The position numbers and the translations under genes are program-made. The notes below the pieces were generated by a model, which saw only the letters and a list, made by a program, of their open reading frames with translations, had not been told where the DNA came from and searched no databases. Source: Zelonia costaricensis (taxonomy: Eukaryota; Euglenozoa; Kinetoplastea; Trypanosomatida; Trypanosomatidae). From it: 64,000 nt of DNA. The DNA lies in the NCBI GenBank assembly GCA_030849075.1, contig JASAOO010003561.1, positions 1 to 64,000 on the forward strand, given 5' to 3'. Every line of letters starts with the position of its first letter. The first letter of the stretch is position 1. Positions 41,126 to 51,509 of this stretch are shown here, piece after piece.

Positions 41126-41156
<31 letters not shown>

Positions 41157-42160
41157 GCGTCTCCACGCGTCAGCAGGACTCGTTTGCCAAGCACTGCGCG
41201 CGGGTGGCGGCGCGGGCCGGGCCGGCCGACGAGGCCGCTGCTTCCGCCCCTCCCGCGGCGCCGGTGCCGGCAAAGAAGCACAGTAAGGTCAAGAGGGCGC
41301 CCGCCGCTGCCACGGTGGCGGCGACGCACGCGGACGCGGAGGCGGAGCCAGTGCCGCGCACTACCGTGCCGCGATCCACCGGGCGCCTGCCGGGGCCGAC
41401 GACGCCGGTGGCGGAGCGGGAGGCTGAGCCGGAGCCGTCTTCGCCGGAGACGACGCTGCACGGCGGCCGCCGCTCCTCGGATGGCTCGCCGTCCAAGTCG
41501 CGCCGCCGCGAGCACGACCACACCGCCTCGCTGCCGCGCCCGGACGAGCTGGAGGCGCGGTGGGCGGAGCAGGACGCGGTGATGCAGCGGGAGAAGGAGG
41601 AGGCCCACGCGCAGCAGGCCCGGGCCGTGATGGAGAGCTGCCGGCAGGCGCGGCAGACCCGCACCACTGCCCGGGCCACGGGCGCAGCGACGTCCACGAA
41701 CGAAGTCGTTGCGGCGATGCTGCAGGGCATCGTGCAGCAGACGCGGCAGGTGTTGCCGTGCTACTGCTGCGCCGACCAGCAGACCACCGCAGCGTACCGC
41801 GTGCACGTGGAGCTCTGCCGGCCCACGACAGAGGCGCTGCTGCGCGAGTACTTCACGTCGGTCGCGGGCATGCCGGATGGCGCGCCGGCCCCGCTGCTGG
41901 AGCAGCTGCAGCTCACAGCGGCGCTCGAGGTGCCGACCATGACGGCTTCCGAGGAGGTGCGCGATGCGTACGCGGCGGCGTGCTACCAGTGCCTCAAGGC
42001 AATGCTCGTGCCTTGCCGCAAGTGTGGCGTGCACGTCCGTGTGCACGATGTCAAAGAGCACGAGATGCTGTGTGGGCGGGCCTACTACCAGAACAGCCGT
42101 GCCGCGGAGCGCGTGCGCAGTACGGCGGCCCGCATCGAGCAGGGCGCCCAGGAGGCGTAG
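39134..42160 (+). CDS. large disordered protein with two C-terminal C2HC zinc fingers
   Basis: 1008 aa. About 800 residues are Ser/Thr/Ala/Pro/Arg-rich and probably disordered, with an acidic run near 272-285 and several Gln/Arg patches. A short coiled coil lies near 800-850 (ELEARWAEQDAVMQREKEEA). Two C-x2-C...H-x3-C fingers follow: C876/C879/H891/C895 and C961/C964/H976/C980. This pattern occurs in C2HC and UBZ4-like fingers, which bind nucleic acid, ubiquitin or other proteins; which one applies here is not known. The frame is open back to 39032 but starts there with GTG, so the first ATG (39134) is used. Phospho-regulated cytoskeletal or flagellar scaffolds in trypanosomatids often look like this. 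Confidence 0.85.
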
Positions 42161-42763
42161 AGGCGGCGCAGCGAAGGAGAAGCGAGCAAAACACGTGCGT
42201 GCTTCTTTTCTGTTTTTTGAACGAGAGTACGTGCAAAGTGCGGGCCTAGACGGCGCATGCGACCACTCGGCGTCGTCGCTGGGATGCCGAGTCTGCAGGC
42301 CAGCGGTAGAGGTAGACCCCTCCGCGTCTTGCGCGTCTTCCCTCTTCTTTTCTTTTGTTCTCTGGCAGTTAGCCCCCCCCCCCCGCTCCCCCCTCCGCTG
42401 CTCACTTCTCGGATACCTCACACAGACGAGTCTCGACGCGTGGTACTCTGCATGTTTGTGTCTCTCTCTCTCTGTGTGCGTTCGCTGGTATGTGGGCGTG
42501 AGTTGTCCAGAGCCGGCCATTTTCTTCTCCTCCGATCACTTTCCACTTGTACTCCCCACTAGTCTCTAAGAGTCTCCATTCTTTTCTGGTTTTGAGAAGG
42601 CGGAGCAGCCGTCTGGAGGCGTGTGGGGTGTGTGGACACGTGCACTGTGTGTTTGTGTGTGTGTATGTGTGTGTGCATACGTCTCATGGTAGAGGGTGCC
42701 ATCCCACTTACGTGCAGGCCGAGTCTCTCCCCACGCACGGGGCGCGGCCAGTGGGAAACGAGA

Positions 42764-42817
42764 GCGGCACGACTAGGTTGCACCAGCGGCGCCGGGAGCA
42801 GCAACGGCGCGTGCCGC
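42764..42817 (+). other. 8-bp perfect inverted repeat
   Basis: GCGGCACG (42764-42771) pairs exactly with CGTGCCGC (42810-42817) around 38 nt that include a GGCGCC palindrome. The arms share CGGCACG/CGTGCCG with the hairpin at 22568-22588. Confidence 0.5.
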
Positions 42818-43570
42818 AGCTCGCCTTTCGTCCAACAAGCGAAACAAGCGACCTACTGCGTTTCTCACACTTCGTGGTCACGTAGAGCTCACCGAGGCTC
42901 CGCAGCGTTTCCGCTTCGTGGTGCACCTCCGCGCCTGTCCCTCCTCCCGGCCCCCCCCCCCCCCCACCCCCACGTCTCCCTCCCTCCAGCTCTTCTTTCC
43001 CTTTTTCTTTTTTTACTTGTTCCCCTGTGTTCACGCCAACGACGTAGATTCCAATTGTACCCTCCTTCTAGACGTGGTGTCTCCAATACCCACGCACCTT
43101 ACCAATAAGAAGAGAAAAACAAAGAGTTGCGAAAGCGACACGACGTGCAGGACACGACAGCGAGTGGCTTGCAAGAAGCTGCGTGTTTGGAAAGCAAGCA
43201 AGGAGAGGCTCTTCACTTCCCGCACGTTCATCGGGGTGGCGGCGGCACTGCTTCCCTTGTAGACGCATCGCACTCTCCACCACGCGAGTGCGGCACCAAC
43301 TCGAGTCGCCGAGTGCGCCAGTGGCGTCCACTCGAGAGCCTTCACGACGGCACGCAACGAGCGGCAACCCCGCGTTGCTCCAGCGTGCAGCCAATGCAGC
43401 TGGTGTTGCCTTGCCGACTGCGCAAACGCACACATGGCCCGCTTGACCCTTTCTACTCCCCTTCTCTCAACTCCTTCCCGCCCCACGACACTTTCACGAA
43501 CCACCGACGCGAAAACTGCGGCGCGCGTTCTCGCCGCCGCCTTCTCCACCACGAGCCGCCAATAGATCGA

Positions 43571-43602
43571 AACACACACACATACACACACACACACACA
43601 CA
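43571..43602 (+). repeat. (CA)n dinucleotide repeat
   Basis: About 32 nt of CA units with one CATA interruption, roughly 900 nt before the next start codon, so it is not in the usual leader position. Confidence 0.9.
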
Positions 43603-44423
43603 TTCACGTGCGCGCAGGGCTGAATCGGCAACTGTTTAAGAAAAAAAAAAGCTTCATTTCTCGGTGTGCTCTTGTGTGACAGCGAGTTCTGACCTCTTTT
43701 TGCCTTCGTCAGTATCGACCCCACCTGCGAGACGGCGAGCGCGTAGAGAGAAGCGCCGCTCAAGCGCGCGACTGCCGTTGCTGCTGCCGTTGCTGCGCCC
43801 TCCGCTCTTCTTCTTCCCCCTCTACCTCCTCTCCCCAAGTGTGCCGATTTACATGCGCCTCGTCATCGCCCGTCACTTCACCCAACGCAGCGAAGAGTAA
43901 CGCTGTAGCCACTTTGGTTGTGTTCGTTTTCGTTTCCTCCTCCGCGGCGCAGTCACTGTGTGGGCGTGTTGCCGGTGCGCGACCCATCACAAGTCAAACC
44001 ACAGCAAAAAAAAAAAACAAGAACTCACTTCTCTCTTCTCCTGTACTTCAACGTTCCTCTCCTCCCTCCCCCTCCACCTCCTCCGACCCCGCTCTCGCTG
44101 GGACGCCTCGTGCTTCTTCTTTTCTTTTCCCGCCCCCTCCCCCCTTCCACCGCTCTCTGCGTGCCTGCTGCGCACTCTCTTCTTGTTTACTTTGTGCGCC
44201 GTTTGCGTTGACGTTCCGCACAACCCTCGTGCGCGCACGTGTGGGCGGCTTTGAATTGGCAACAGGCGGCTGCACGCACGGGTGCCGTTGAAGAACGCGT
44301 GGCGTGGTGACGTGTGCCGCGGCACACACCTCAGCGTGGCTGGAAAAAGGACAAGGAGGGGAACTGGCGGCCGAGCACCAAGCGCCCACATCGGTGCGGC
44401 GTCCCTCACAACAAGATCGCCGC

Positions 44424-44470
44424 CGCCCCCCCCCCTCTCCCCCTCCTCCCGCTTCCTTGTGCTCGTTGAG
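44424..44470 (+). promoter_or_regulatory. polypyrimidine tract and AG, candidate trans-splice acceptor
   Basis: About 36 nt of almost pure C/T (44424-44459), then GTTGAG with AG at 44469-44470, 36 nt before the ATG at 44507. Confidence 0.6.
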
Positions 44471-44506
44471 AATAAACACGTAGAATAATAATTGACGCGC
44501 TGCGCG

Positions 44507-46558
44507 ATGTCTACGAAGGAGGACGCGGTGAGCGGCTACTGCGCCAACCTCGTCGCAACGTACGACCGCCTCACCCACGAGCTGGCCGTCCCCTTGATAG
44601 ATCGAGAGCTCTACGCGACGCTGTTCGTGCAGTCGCTGGTGCGGGAGCACTGTCCGAGCGTCTCGAGCCCGTATGCCGACACCGCCTTCGCTGCGGCCCC
44701 GACGTTCTCGCCCAACGCGTCGGCCGTGGACCACCACGGTGAGGCGCTCGTCGCGCTTGGTGCCACGGAGCTCATCGTCTCCGCGCTGCGCACGCATGAG
44801 CAGCAGACGTGCCTCGTGCTACAGGCGATCGCGCTGCGGGAGAGCGTGGTGGCGCGCCTGCACAGCTGCTGCGCGGCGTACACGTCGGACCGCGCCGGTG
44901 CAGACGCCGCGCAGTTCACGGTGCTGCGGCTGCTGGAGGAGCACCAGATTGTGACGCTGCTCACGGCCGAGGCAGTTCAGGTGTGGCGCAGCTCGCTCAG
45001 CCGGCCTTTTCCGTTTCTTTTGAGGAACGGCGCCAACTACCTCACCAAGGTGATGCAAGACTGCGCGGCGCTGAACTCGACGCCGCTCCTGCGCACGCTG
45101 CCCCACGTGCGCCTCGCCCTCGACCCCCTGTGCGCCAGCGTGGACCTGCGCCGTCTTCTCCACCGACTGCAGACGAAGCACCGCACGCGGCTCATCAACA
45201 CTGGCGCCATGTGGAAGATCGGCTTGCAGCCGCTGAAGCCCATCACGGCTGTCGCGACGGCAAGCGGTGCCGCCGGCGGTGGTGAAGCCCGTGCGGCACG
45301 CAGGCGGACCGATCCTGTCTCTCCCGCGCAGCCGCCGCCGTGGCAGCAACAGCAGCGAGCTGCGTCGGCGGGTAACTCCACGTTCTCGGAGCCGCAGCCG
45401 TCCTCGCCACGCCCGCCGCTGTCGCCGCTGGGGGAACCCAGCCTCAACGCCGGCTTCGACCGGCGCGTCCCTGCCTCAGCCGTGGGGTCGCCGCGCGTGT
45501 ACGCAGACACGTCAACCGACCTCCTCGCGGAGGTGCGTCGGCTCACGGCGGCGCTGAAGGGGCCCCACGCGCGCACTGGCAATGCCTCCCCCGTGCTGCC
45601 GCCGCTCGGTGCGGCTGGTCTCTCCGCTCTGTCCGCCCACATGTCCCGCTACCCCCGTGGTGGTGTGTCACGCGAGGCCTCCCGGCAGCGCATCCCGTGC
45701 CCACCACCACCGCGTCGCCGCACGGAGGCGCAGCAGCACGCCGAGCAGCAGGAGCTGAAACGGTGCCGCCTCGTCGCGGCCACCCGAATTCTGAAGGAGG
45801 AGGCTGCACTGCAGCGCAAGGGGATCAGCGAGCTGCACGTGCTTGCCGAGGTGCACGAAGTGTTTGTGCCGTTGCTGAAGGTGCCGCACCTCTTCGCGGC
45901 CAGCGCGGCAGACGAGGACGCCGCGGAAAGCAGCAGAATGAGTGAGGTGCCACTTGACAGCTGGCCACTGGACAAGGCGACGTGGCCGACGTGTGCGACC
46001 GCGGGGCGGCGGGTGGACCGGCTGAGCTGCATGACGACGGCGCGCGAGGTGCTGCAAAAGGCGCACCTCCTGCCGGAGTGGCAGCGCCGCATGAGCAACA
46101 GCATCACTGACCTGAAGAACGCCAGCGTGCACTCCCACAGCCACGCGCGGGTCACGCCGGCGGCCTCGTCCATCACGACGAACACGTCCAGCCGCGCCAG
46201 CAGCACCGGGCTGTCCCCGCTGAACAGCGCTCTCGTCGCCCGCGCACACGACGGCCACAACAGCAGCGGCTCCGCGCTGAGCCTGCACACAACGACCACA
46301 CCCACGAATCGATCGTTGCAGTACTCGGACTCCTTCGAGGATGCCTCCGAGCACGAGGCGACGGCGCCGAGTCCTACGCAGGCTGCTGCTGCTGCTGCGA
46401 AGTCCCCCTCACGGTCCTCCTCGTCCTCTTCGTCATCGTCGTCCTCGGCAGCGGCGTCGTCGGCCGCCTCGTCGCCGGGTGGGCCTTCGCTGGAGCAGCT
46501 GCGCCAGCAGCTGCTCGCCGAGCATCGGCTTAACTCCAACTCTGTCAGCCTCATCTAG
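44507..46558 (+). CDS. hypothetical protein with two helical regions, 683 aa
   Basis: No family recognised. Residues 1-248 look globular and helical (for example YCANLVATYDRLTHELAVPL, and FPFLLRNGANYLTKVMQDC). A Pro/Ser/Ala-rich linker spans about 250-400. A second charged helical block covers about 403-545. The C-terminus is Ser/Thr/Ala-rich with a run of about twelve Ser, and ends in a short helix (LEQLRQQLLAEHRL). The frame opens upstream with TTG (44492), so the first ATG is used; it sits 36 nt after a clear splice acceptor. No membrane segment, signal peptide or catalytic motif is visible. A structural or regulatory role is plausible only by analogy. Confidence 0.85.
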   Translation: MSTKEDAVSGYCANLVATYDRLTHELAVPLIDRELYATLFVQSLVREHCPSVSSPYADTAFAAAPTFSPNASAVDHHGEALVALGATELIVSALRTHEQQTCLVLQAIALRESVVARLHSCCAAYTSDRAGADAAQFTVLRLLEEHQIVTLLTAEAVQVWRSSLSRPFPFLLRNGANYLTKVMQDCAALNSTPLLRTLPHVRLALDPLCASVDLRRLLHRLQTKHRTRLINTGAMWKIGLQPLKPITAVATASGAAGGGEARAARRRTDPVSPAQPPPWQQQQRAASAGNSTFSEPQPSSPRPPLSPLGEPSLNAGFDRRVPASAVGSPRVYADTSTDLLAEVRRLTAALKGPHARTGNASPVLPPLGAAGLSALSAHMSRYPRGGVSREASRQRIPCPPPPRRRTEAQQHAEQQELKRCRLVAATRILKEEAALQRKGISELHVLAEVHEVFVPLLKVPHLFAASAADEDAAESSRMSEVPLDSWPLDKATWPTCATAGRRVDRLSCMTTAREVLQKAHLLPEWQRRMSNSITDLKNASVHSHSHARVTPAASSITTNTSSRASSTGLSPLNSALVARAHDGHNSSGSALSLHTTTTPTNRSLQYSDSFEDASEHEATAPSPTQAAAAAAKSPSRSSSSSSSSSSSAAASSAASSPGGPSLEQLRQQLLAEHRLNSNSVSLI

Positions 46559-47410
46559 TGACGTGGCAGAACTGTACCTCCTCTCCCTCAACTCACCCGC
46601 TCCCCCCCCCTCCCACACACGCGTAGCCCCATACGCGAAAGGCAGCCCGAAAGGGGCGCAGTGGAGGCTTCAACGGGCGCTGTCGTCCACGGGAGAGACA
46701 GAGAGCATGCCGCGCATCACACAGAAGAGGTGGGCATGAGGCGAGGCTTTGGTGATGTCCACGTCATGGCCGACCTGTCACGGCAGTCTTGTGAAAGCGT
46801 GTCAACTCCTTTCTGTTCTTTTCCTTTTGCCCCGCAGCGGGAACATCATAAAAAAGGAGTGTCGATGACTGGCCCGGTGAGCGACGGTGTGTGCGTCCTG
46901 CCCACCCCACCGATGCTTGGGAGGTGGAGGGGGCACATGGGCTCTGCTTCTCTCTTCCGTGGACGCACGAAGTGCTGCTGCGGCTGCGGCGGCGCCGTGC
47001 TGCGGTACACATCACCCCCCCCCCTGCACTTCCCTATACGGCACTGTCATGTGCGACGTCAGCTGCCCGCAGTTACGTGCTCCACACTCTTCGTCGTCGA
47101 CCCTGCGCGCGCCTCTTTCCGCTGTTCAGATTCCGCGTCACACGGAGACCGGCGCTCGTTGCCTTCCCCTGACGACGCGCACAGGATTCAGGTAGAACAC
47201 GTCACGAAGCGCCGACCGCCGCGCCACGTGGCGTACCCTCACCGACGCACACCAACGAAAACACACACACACACACACACACTCCATCACCTCTTTACCT
47301 TCGCATTGTTTCCGCTAGCTCCCGTAGTAGTTGTGACTCCGCTTTCGATCCGCTGAGCCCGCGTATTGAACGTTACTGCTTCTTTGTAGCATCTCCGCTC
47401 CTCACACACC
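46559..47410 (+). other. intergenic region, no gene seen
   Basis: C-runs at 46603-46611 and 47018-47026. A (CA)n run at 47261-47282 lies 129 nt before the next ATG, and a pyrimidine-rich stretch with TTTGTAG (AG at 47388-47389) leaves a leader of about 21 nt. Confidence 0.65.
47261..47282 (+). repeat. (CA)n dinucleotide repeat in 5' leader region
   Basis: Eleven AC units, upstream of the best splice-acceptor AG of the gene at 47411. Confidence 0.95.
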
Positions 47411-47803
47411 ATGACGAACGAGTCGGAGCAGCCGACGGAGGTGTCCACCACCGCCGCGGCCGCGGCGGCACCGGCGAAGCAGTCGCAGGAGTTCCATTCT
47501 CTCCGCAGCGAGTCGCACAACGTCTTCGAGGTGGAGAAGTACGGCCGCGCACGTGGTCACATCGGCGGCCTGGGCCATGTCTCCGCCCGGGACGTCTTCA
47601 AGAACTACCGCCGCTCCTGGCTGACACCGTTCTTTGGTGCCAACGAGCCGGAGTCGATCTTCAAGGAGGAGGAGACGCTGCACCCGTGTCAGATTTTCTC
47701 GCGCGAGGTGCATCTCTGCCTAGAGGGACACCAGAACAGCTTCGCGATGTGCCAGACCCGCGTTGCGGCGTTCCAGCAGTGCCTGCGTGAGTTCTCCATG
47801 TAG
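47411..47803 (+). CDS. twin-CX9C (CHCH) protein, probably mitochondrial intermembrane space
   Basis: 130 aa. The C-terminus holds two CX9C motifs: C93-x9-C103 and C114-x9-C124, ten residues apart, the typical coiled-coil-helix pair joined by two disulfides. Such proteins are imported and oxidised by the Mia40/Erv1 relay (trypanosomatids have Erv1 but appear to lack a classical Mia40). The first 30 residues are Ala/Thr-rich and low-complexity; residues 30-90 are polar with KNYRRSWLTPFF in the middle. Possible roles include a complex I or IV subunit or assembly factor, or a mitoribosome component; the sequence does not decide. Start chosen as the only ATG close to the acceptor AG at 47388-47389. 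Length is normal for CHCH proteins. Confidence 0.88.
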   Translation: MTNESEQPTEVSTTAAAAAAPAKQSQEFHSLRSESHNVFEVEKYGRARGHIGGLGHVSARDVFKNYRRSWLTPFFGANEPESIFKEEETLHPCQIFSREVHLCLEGHQNSFAMCQTRVAAFQQCLREFSM

Positions 47804-48956
47804 AGTGTGCGCGGAGGGGGGGGGGAAGGCACCGGTTGGCAGGAGTGGAAGGGATGGAAGACGTGTGAGCCCGTCATCGCGAGCCTCTCGCTCTCTCTCT
47901 TCCGCTTTCCGCACATCGCATCGTGATGCGCCGTTGACTGCACAGCGCGGGCGTGAGCGGAGGAAGTCCGAGGCGGGAGACAGCTGACGGCAACGGCGCA
48001 GCTCTCTCGCACTCCTTCGACTGGATCCCGTTGTCTTAGTACTAGCAGTAGTCCTAGTCGTAGTGCTGCGAGGGTCCCTGACCATGTGAAGGGGGACGGG
48101 TGAGAAGGGACGAGGAAGGGAGACTCGGCCACTACTTGAGGCCGTGTGGCGACTTCACGCAGCGGCGGTGTTGCGTCGGACAAAGCACATCCACTCTCGC
48201 CCTTACCCCCCGCCTCCTTCCAACGGCTCCCGCTGTGTGTCGTAAGCTGCTGTATACTTTTGGGCTCGTCTGGACTGCACACAGAGTCCGCAATCCTCGT
48301 TCGCGGCGAGAAGCCAAGAGAGGAAACAAGAAAAAAAGGAAACTGTTGCATACGTATGTCGAGCGCGTTTTCCTTCGATTTCAGCGAGAAGGAAACGTCA
48401 TCGATAGGCTCAGCGATCGCGCGCGCTCGTGTCGGTGGATGTCTCGCAGGGCCGCTTGCTGCCGCGAACCGCTATGGGGGCAGGCGTGACTCTGGGAGGG
48501 TGTGGCGCTCAAGAAACGCTCTTGACTCAACCCCCCCCCTTTGGTAGCAGTGCACGTGGGCTGTTGGCAGCGCCACACCTTCCGTCGAGACTCAGCTCCA
48601 GTCCCTGGTGCCTTTCGCTACTGGCGTTCGCGGCTCCCTCTTGGCTGGCATGGCGTCAGGCGACGAGCACGGCAGTGTCGGAGCTTCTTTTCATCTTTCC
48701 TGCCCCCCCTCCCCCCACCGCATTCCTTTTATTTTTCCTTTTTCAAAACTGCTCCGCGCCGCTGGTACGAACCCGCCACAGTACGTCGTTGTGGCGAGCA
48801 CTCCGCACTGCCTAGTCACCGCCCGCTGCTGCATTCTCGAAGGCGGTGCACGCACACCCCCATGAAACGAACACACACACACACACACACACATACGGTT
48901 GAACATAAACCAACTGTCCGCGACTGCCTTTCCCCTCTTGCGCATTGGACCTCATC
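47804..48956 (+). other. intergenic region, no gene seen
   Basis: A G-run directly after the stop (47817-47825), a CT-repeat (about 47885-47900), a C/T-rich stretch at 48689-48745, and a (CA)n run at 48871-48893, 63 nt before the next ATG. The ORFs have no bias or recognisable features. Confidence 0.65.
48871..48893 (+). repeat. (CA)n dinucleotide repeat in 5' leader region
   Basis: About eleven AC units ending 63 nt before the ATG at 48957. Confidence 0.95.
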
Positions 48957-50051
48957 ATGAATCTCTTACAAGTAGTGCAGACCTCGTACGAGCCGGAGAC
49001 GTACGTCATGGACGGCTGCCTCTGCAACGGGGGCTCGTCGCTGGCGCTGTCTCTGTCCACGCAGGCGATCCGGCTGTACGATACGCAGGCGGCGACCTTC
49101 TTGGCGGACATCAAGGAGCACACCCAGCCCATCCAGGATCTTGTCGCGACGCCCGCGCAGCCAAGCATGCTGTACTCCTGCCAGCGCGACTGCGGCGTGA
49201 TGGTGAGCGACCTGCGCCAGGCTCGCGCCGTGCACTTCTTGTCTGACATGTGCAGCAGCGGCGCCACCTGCAGCAGCATCGGCATCACGCCCTCCGCCTC
49301 GCTGCTCGCCATCGCCGCCGACCGCGACATCCACCTCGTCGACACGCGCACCTGGAGCTCCGTGAAGTGCCTCGAGCAGCTCCACGTGGACGAGGTGTCG
49401 CGGCTGCGGTTTCTGGATGACAAGGTGCTCTGCTCGGCGGGGGAGGACCAGATGATCAACTTTCTGAGCGTCGAGGAAGGCGTCATCGACGACGATGTGC
49501 TGCTGCAGGCCGTGAGCTGCGGCGAGGTGGTGACGCGGATGAACTGCTTTCCGGAGCTTGGGGTCACGGCGATGGTGGGCAGCTGCGAGAACGGGTACGT
49601 GTTCCCCTACGACCTCGAGCAGCGCGAGACGCGTTTCCCGCGGCCGAGCTTCGAGACGTACCTGGTGGACTGGTGCGTGGTGTCTGGCCAGCTGCACCTC
49701 ATCTCGGGTGTGCGCGATGAGAACGGCGACGCCGGGCCGCTGCAGGTGCGCAACTGGGCCACTGGGCAGACGCAGGTGCTGCCCAAGGTGCACAAGGAGC
49801 TGAGCCGCGTGGCGATCGGCTTCGGCAACCGCCTCATCACAGGCGGCGAAGACGGCATGCTGGTTTACTGGAAGGACGGTGAGCTGCTGCCGTCCGAGGT
49901 GACGACCTCGGTGGGATCGAGCGCGCACCGCACGGCGGGTGGCAAGGTGCTGGCCACAACCCGCGCAAGCGACCTCCACGAGCGCGGCGGGCACGCCGGC
50001 GGACGCGGCCTCGGCGGCCCTCGTCGGCGCGGCCGCAGACGGCCCTACTGA
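48957..50051 (+). CDS. WD40-repeat protein with Arg/Gly-rich tail (WDR89-like)
   Basis: 364 aa, nearly all of it a single beta-propeller. Blade-like units end in patterns such as AIRLYDTQ, DIHLVDTRTW, MINFLSVEE and GMLVYWKDG, with GEDQMINF and GGEDGMLV as GxD-type turns. The short length and the GG-E-D-G final blade resemble the WDR89 family, which is a weak match. The last 17 residues (GGHAGGRGLGGPRRRGRRRP) form a basic RG-rich tail, suggestive of RNA binding or arginine methylation. The first in-frame codon of the ORF is TTG (48945), so the ATG at 48957 is used. WD40 proteins are scaffolds; no partner can be named from the sequence. Confidence 0.85.
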   Translation: MNLLQVVQTSYEPETYVMDGCLCNGGSSLALSLSTQAIRLYDTQAATFLADIKEHTQPIQDLVATPAQPSMLYSCQRDCGVMVSDLRQARAVHFLSDMCSSGATCSSIGITPSASLLAIAADRDIHLVDTRTWSSVKCLEQLHVDEVSRLRFLDDKVLCSAGEDQMINFLSVEEGVIDDDVLLQAVSCGEVVTRMNCFPELGVTAMVGSCENGYVFPYDLEQRETRFPRPSFETYLVDWCVVSGQLHLISGVRDENGDAGPLQVRNWATGQTQVLPKVHKELSRVAIGFGNRLITGGEDGMLVYWKDGELLPSEVTTSVGSSAHRTAGGKVLATTRASDLHERGGHAGGRGLGGPRRRGRRRPY

Positions 50052-51509
50052 CCCGGCGGTGTGTCGGAGAAGGCGGAGATGGCGCACACACTCACACAGA
50101 CACACCAGAGTCGCAGCTCACAGCGACACAGTGAGCGACGAGAGAAGACGAAAGCCGTTTGCGGTGCTGCCTCCGCAACAAAGCACCTTGACTGCACTGT
50201 GTAGGGCGTCGCCACTCCTCGCTTTCTCTCCTGTGATGGCTACCGTGGCGACTCCCGCATCTCACTCTACCGGGCAGCGCCAGCTCCCACACGCACCATG
50301 TGGTGGTGTGTATGTGTGCTCGCATCAACATTCACGATTAAGCAGTCCGCTGTGGTGGACACTGCACTCAGCCAAGACCAGGCGCGTGCGCGGGCATACC
50401 AAGGCAAGATGACCACAAAGAGTAGGCGCTTCTCTCTCCTACAGGCTGCTGCTGATGCTCTGACTGGTGGTTGCGAAGCCTGCTCTGCCTTTCCACTAAA
50501 GTTGTATCATGCCGCCTCGCGGTGCCCTGTCTTGGCTGATGGTAAACCCTCTCCTCGCCCTACGGCGGTGGCTTATAACACACCTACACAAACTCACTCA
50601 CGGGGAGGGGGGGGGGAGAGGCCCGCTTAAGCATGGCGCCAACGATGCAGGTTTGTCGCCAGCTGCCTGACCGTGGTGTGATAAAGCAGACTCACTACGG
50701 AGCTCTTCGGTAACAAACTGCCGCGGCACCGCACTCTCCGCGGAGTGGGGGACAGGGCAGCTTTGATGATGTGTTGGGCGCGACTCTCCAAGGACTGCCA
50801 CGCGTCACACCCGCCTGCGGCGCGACGAGTGTGACGCACCCCCCCTTCCCTTCCCCCCCCAACACACACACACACATCTGCGAGTTCAACCCCCGGTGCT
50901 CCTGCCACTTCACTTCCTCACTCCCTCACATCTCTGATGTATCGCTTTACACGTGAGCGAGTGGCACTGCTCACTCAGCGTGTGCGCATCTACGCGCGTG
51001 TGCGTGCGAACTCTCTTCCACTCCCGTCAGCGGACGCTGTCTCGGCTCTGTGCACTTCTCCACCATCACACAACACGTGCGTCGACCAACTCGCGCGCTG
51101 TCAAGCGTCCACGAGCGTTCCTTGTTTTCTGTGTTTTTGTTTTCTAGGCAAACCACCGTCAGCTTCTTGCCCCCCCCTCCCTCAGCAAACGAAAGCGAGA
51201 AGAGTCACTACCGTCTGCGTCTTCTTGTCTTCCCCTCCCCCCCTCCCTCAAGTGCAGCTCCCCGTCACACACCCCTCGAGGACCCCCGCACGCGCACACC
51301 AAGGAAGGTCTTCCCTTCTTTTCCCTCTTCTCCGCCCCGGCCTATCTTCACCCTCTCACCCATTCTTCCTTTCCGCCTCCTCCGAAAACGTACACACACA
51401 CACACACACAAGCTAACGGCTCTCCGCCACCCTCTGCGCGTCACCACAGCAGCAGCGCCCCCCCCCCCTCATTCCCTAACACCCTTTGTTGTGTGTCACT
51501 GCACCCGCG
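50052..51509 (+). other. intergenic region with palindromes and (CA)n
   Basis: 50440-50760 is not low-complexity and contains TGCCGCGGCA (50719-50728) and CTCCGCGGAG (50736-50745), both perfect palindromes; CACTC (50732-50736) and GAGTG (50743-50747) can pair over the second. C/T tracts occur at 51165-51250 and 51310-51385, then (CA)n at 51392-51410, 99 nt before the ATG at 51510. Confidence 0.6.
51392..51410 (+). repeat. (CA)n dinucleotide repeat in 5' leader region
   Basis: About nine AC units ending 99 nt before the ATG at 51510. Confidence 0.95.

Larger units (their letters stand above)
42161..44506 (+). other. 2.3-kb intergenic region
   Basis: No convincing gene. C-runs at 42370-42382 and 42951-42965, TG runs at 42653-42675, a (CA)n run at 43571-43602 and A-runs at 43643 and 44010. 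A more complex stretch at 42690-42920 contains a perfect inverted repeat (listed separately), and another lies at 43100-43440. ORFs here lack third-position GC bias. Confidence 0.6.
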
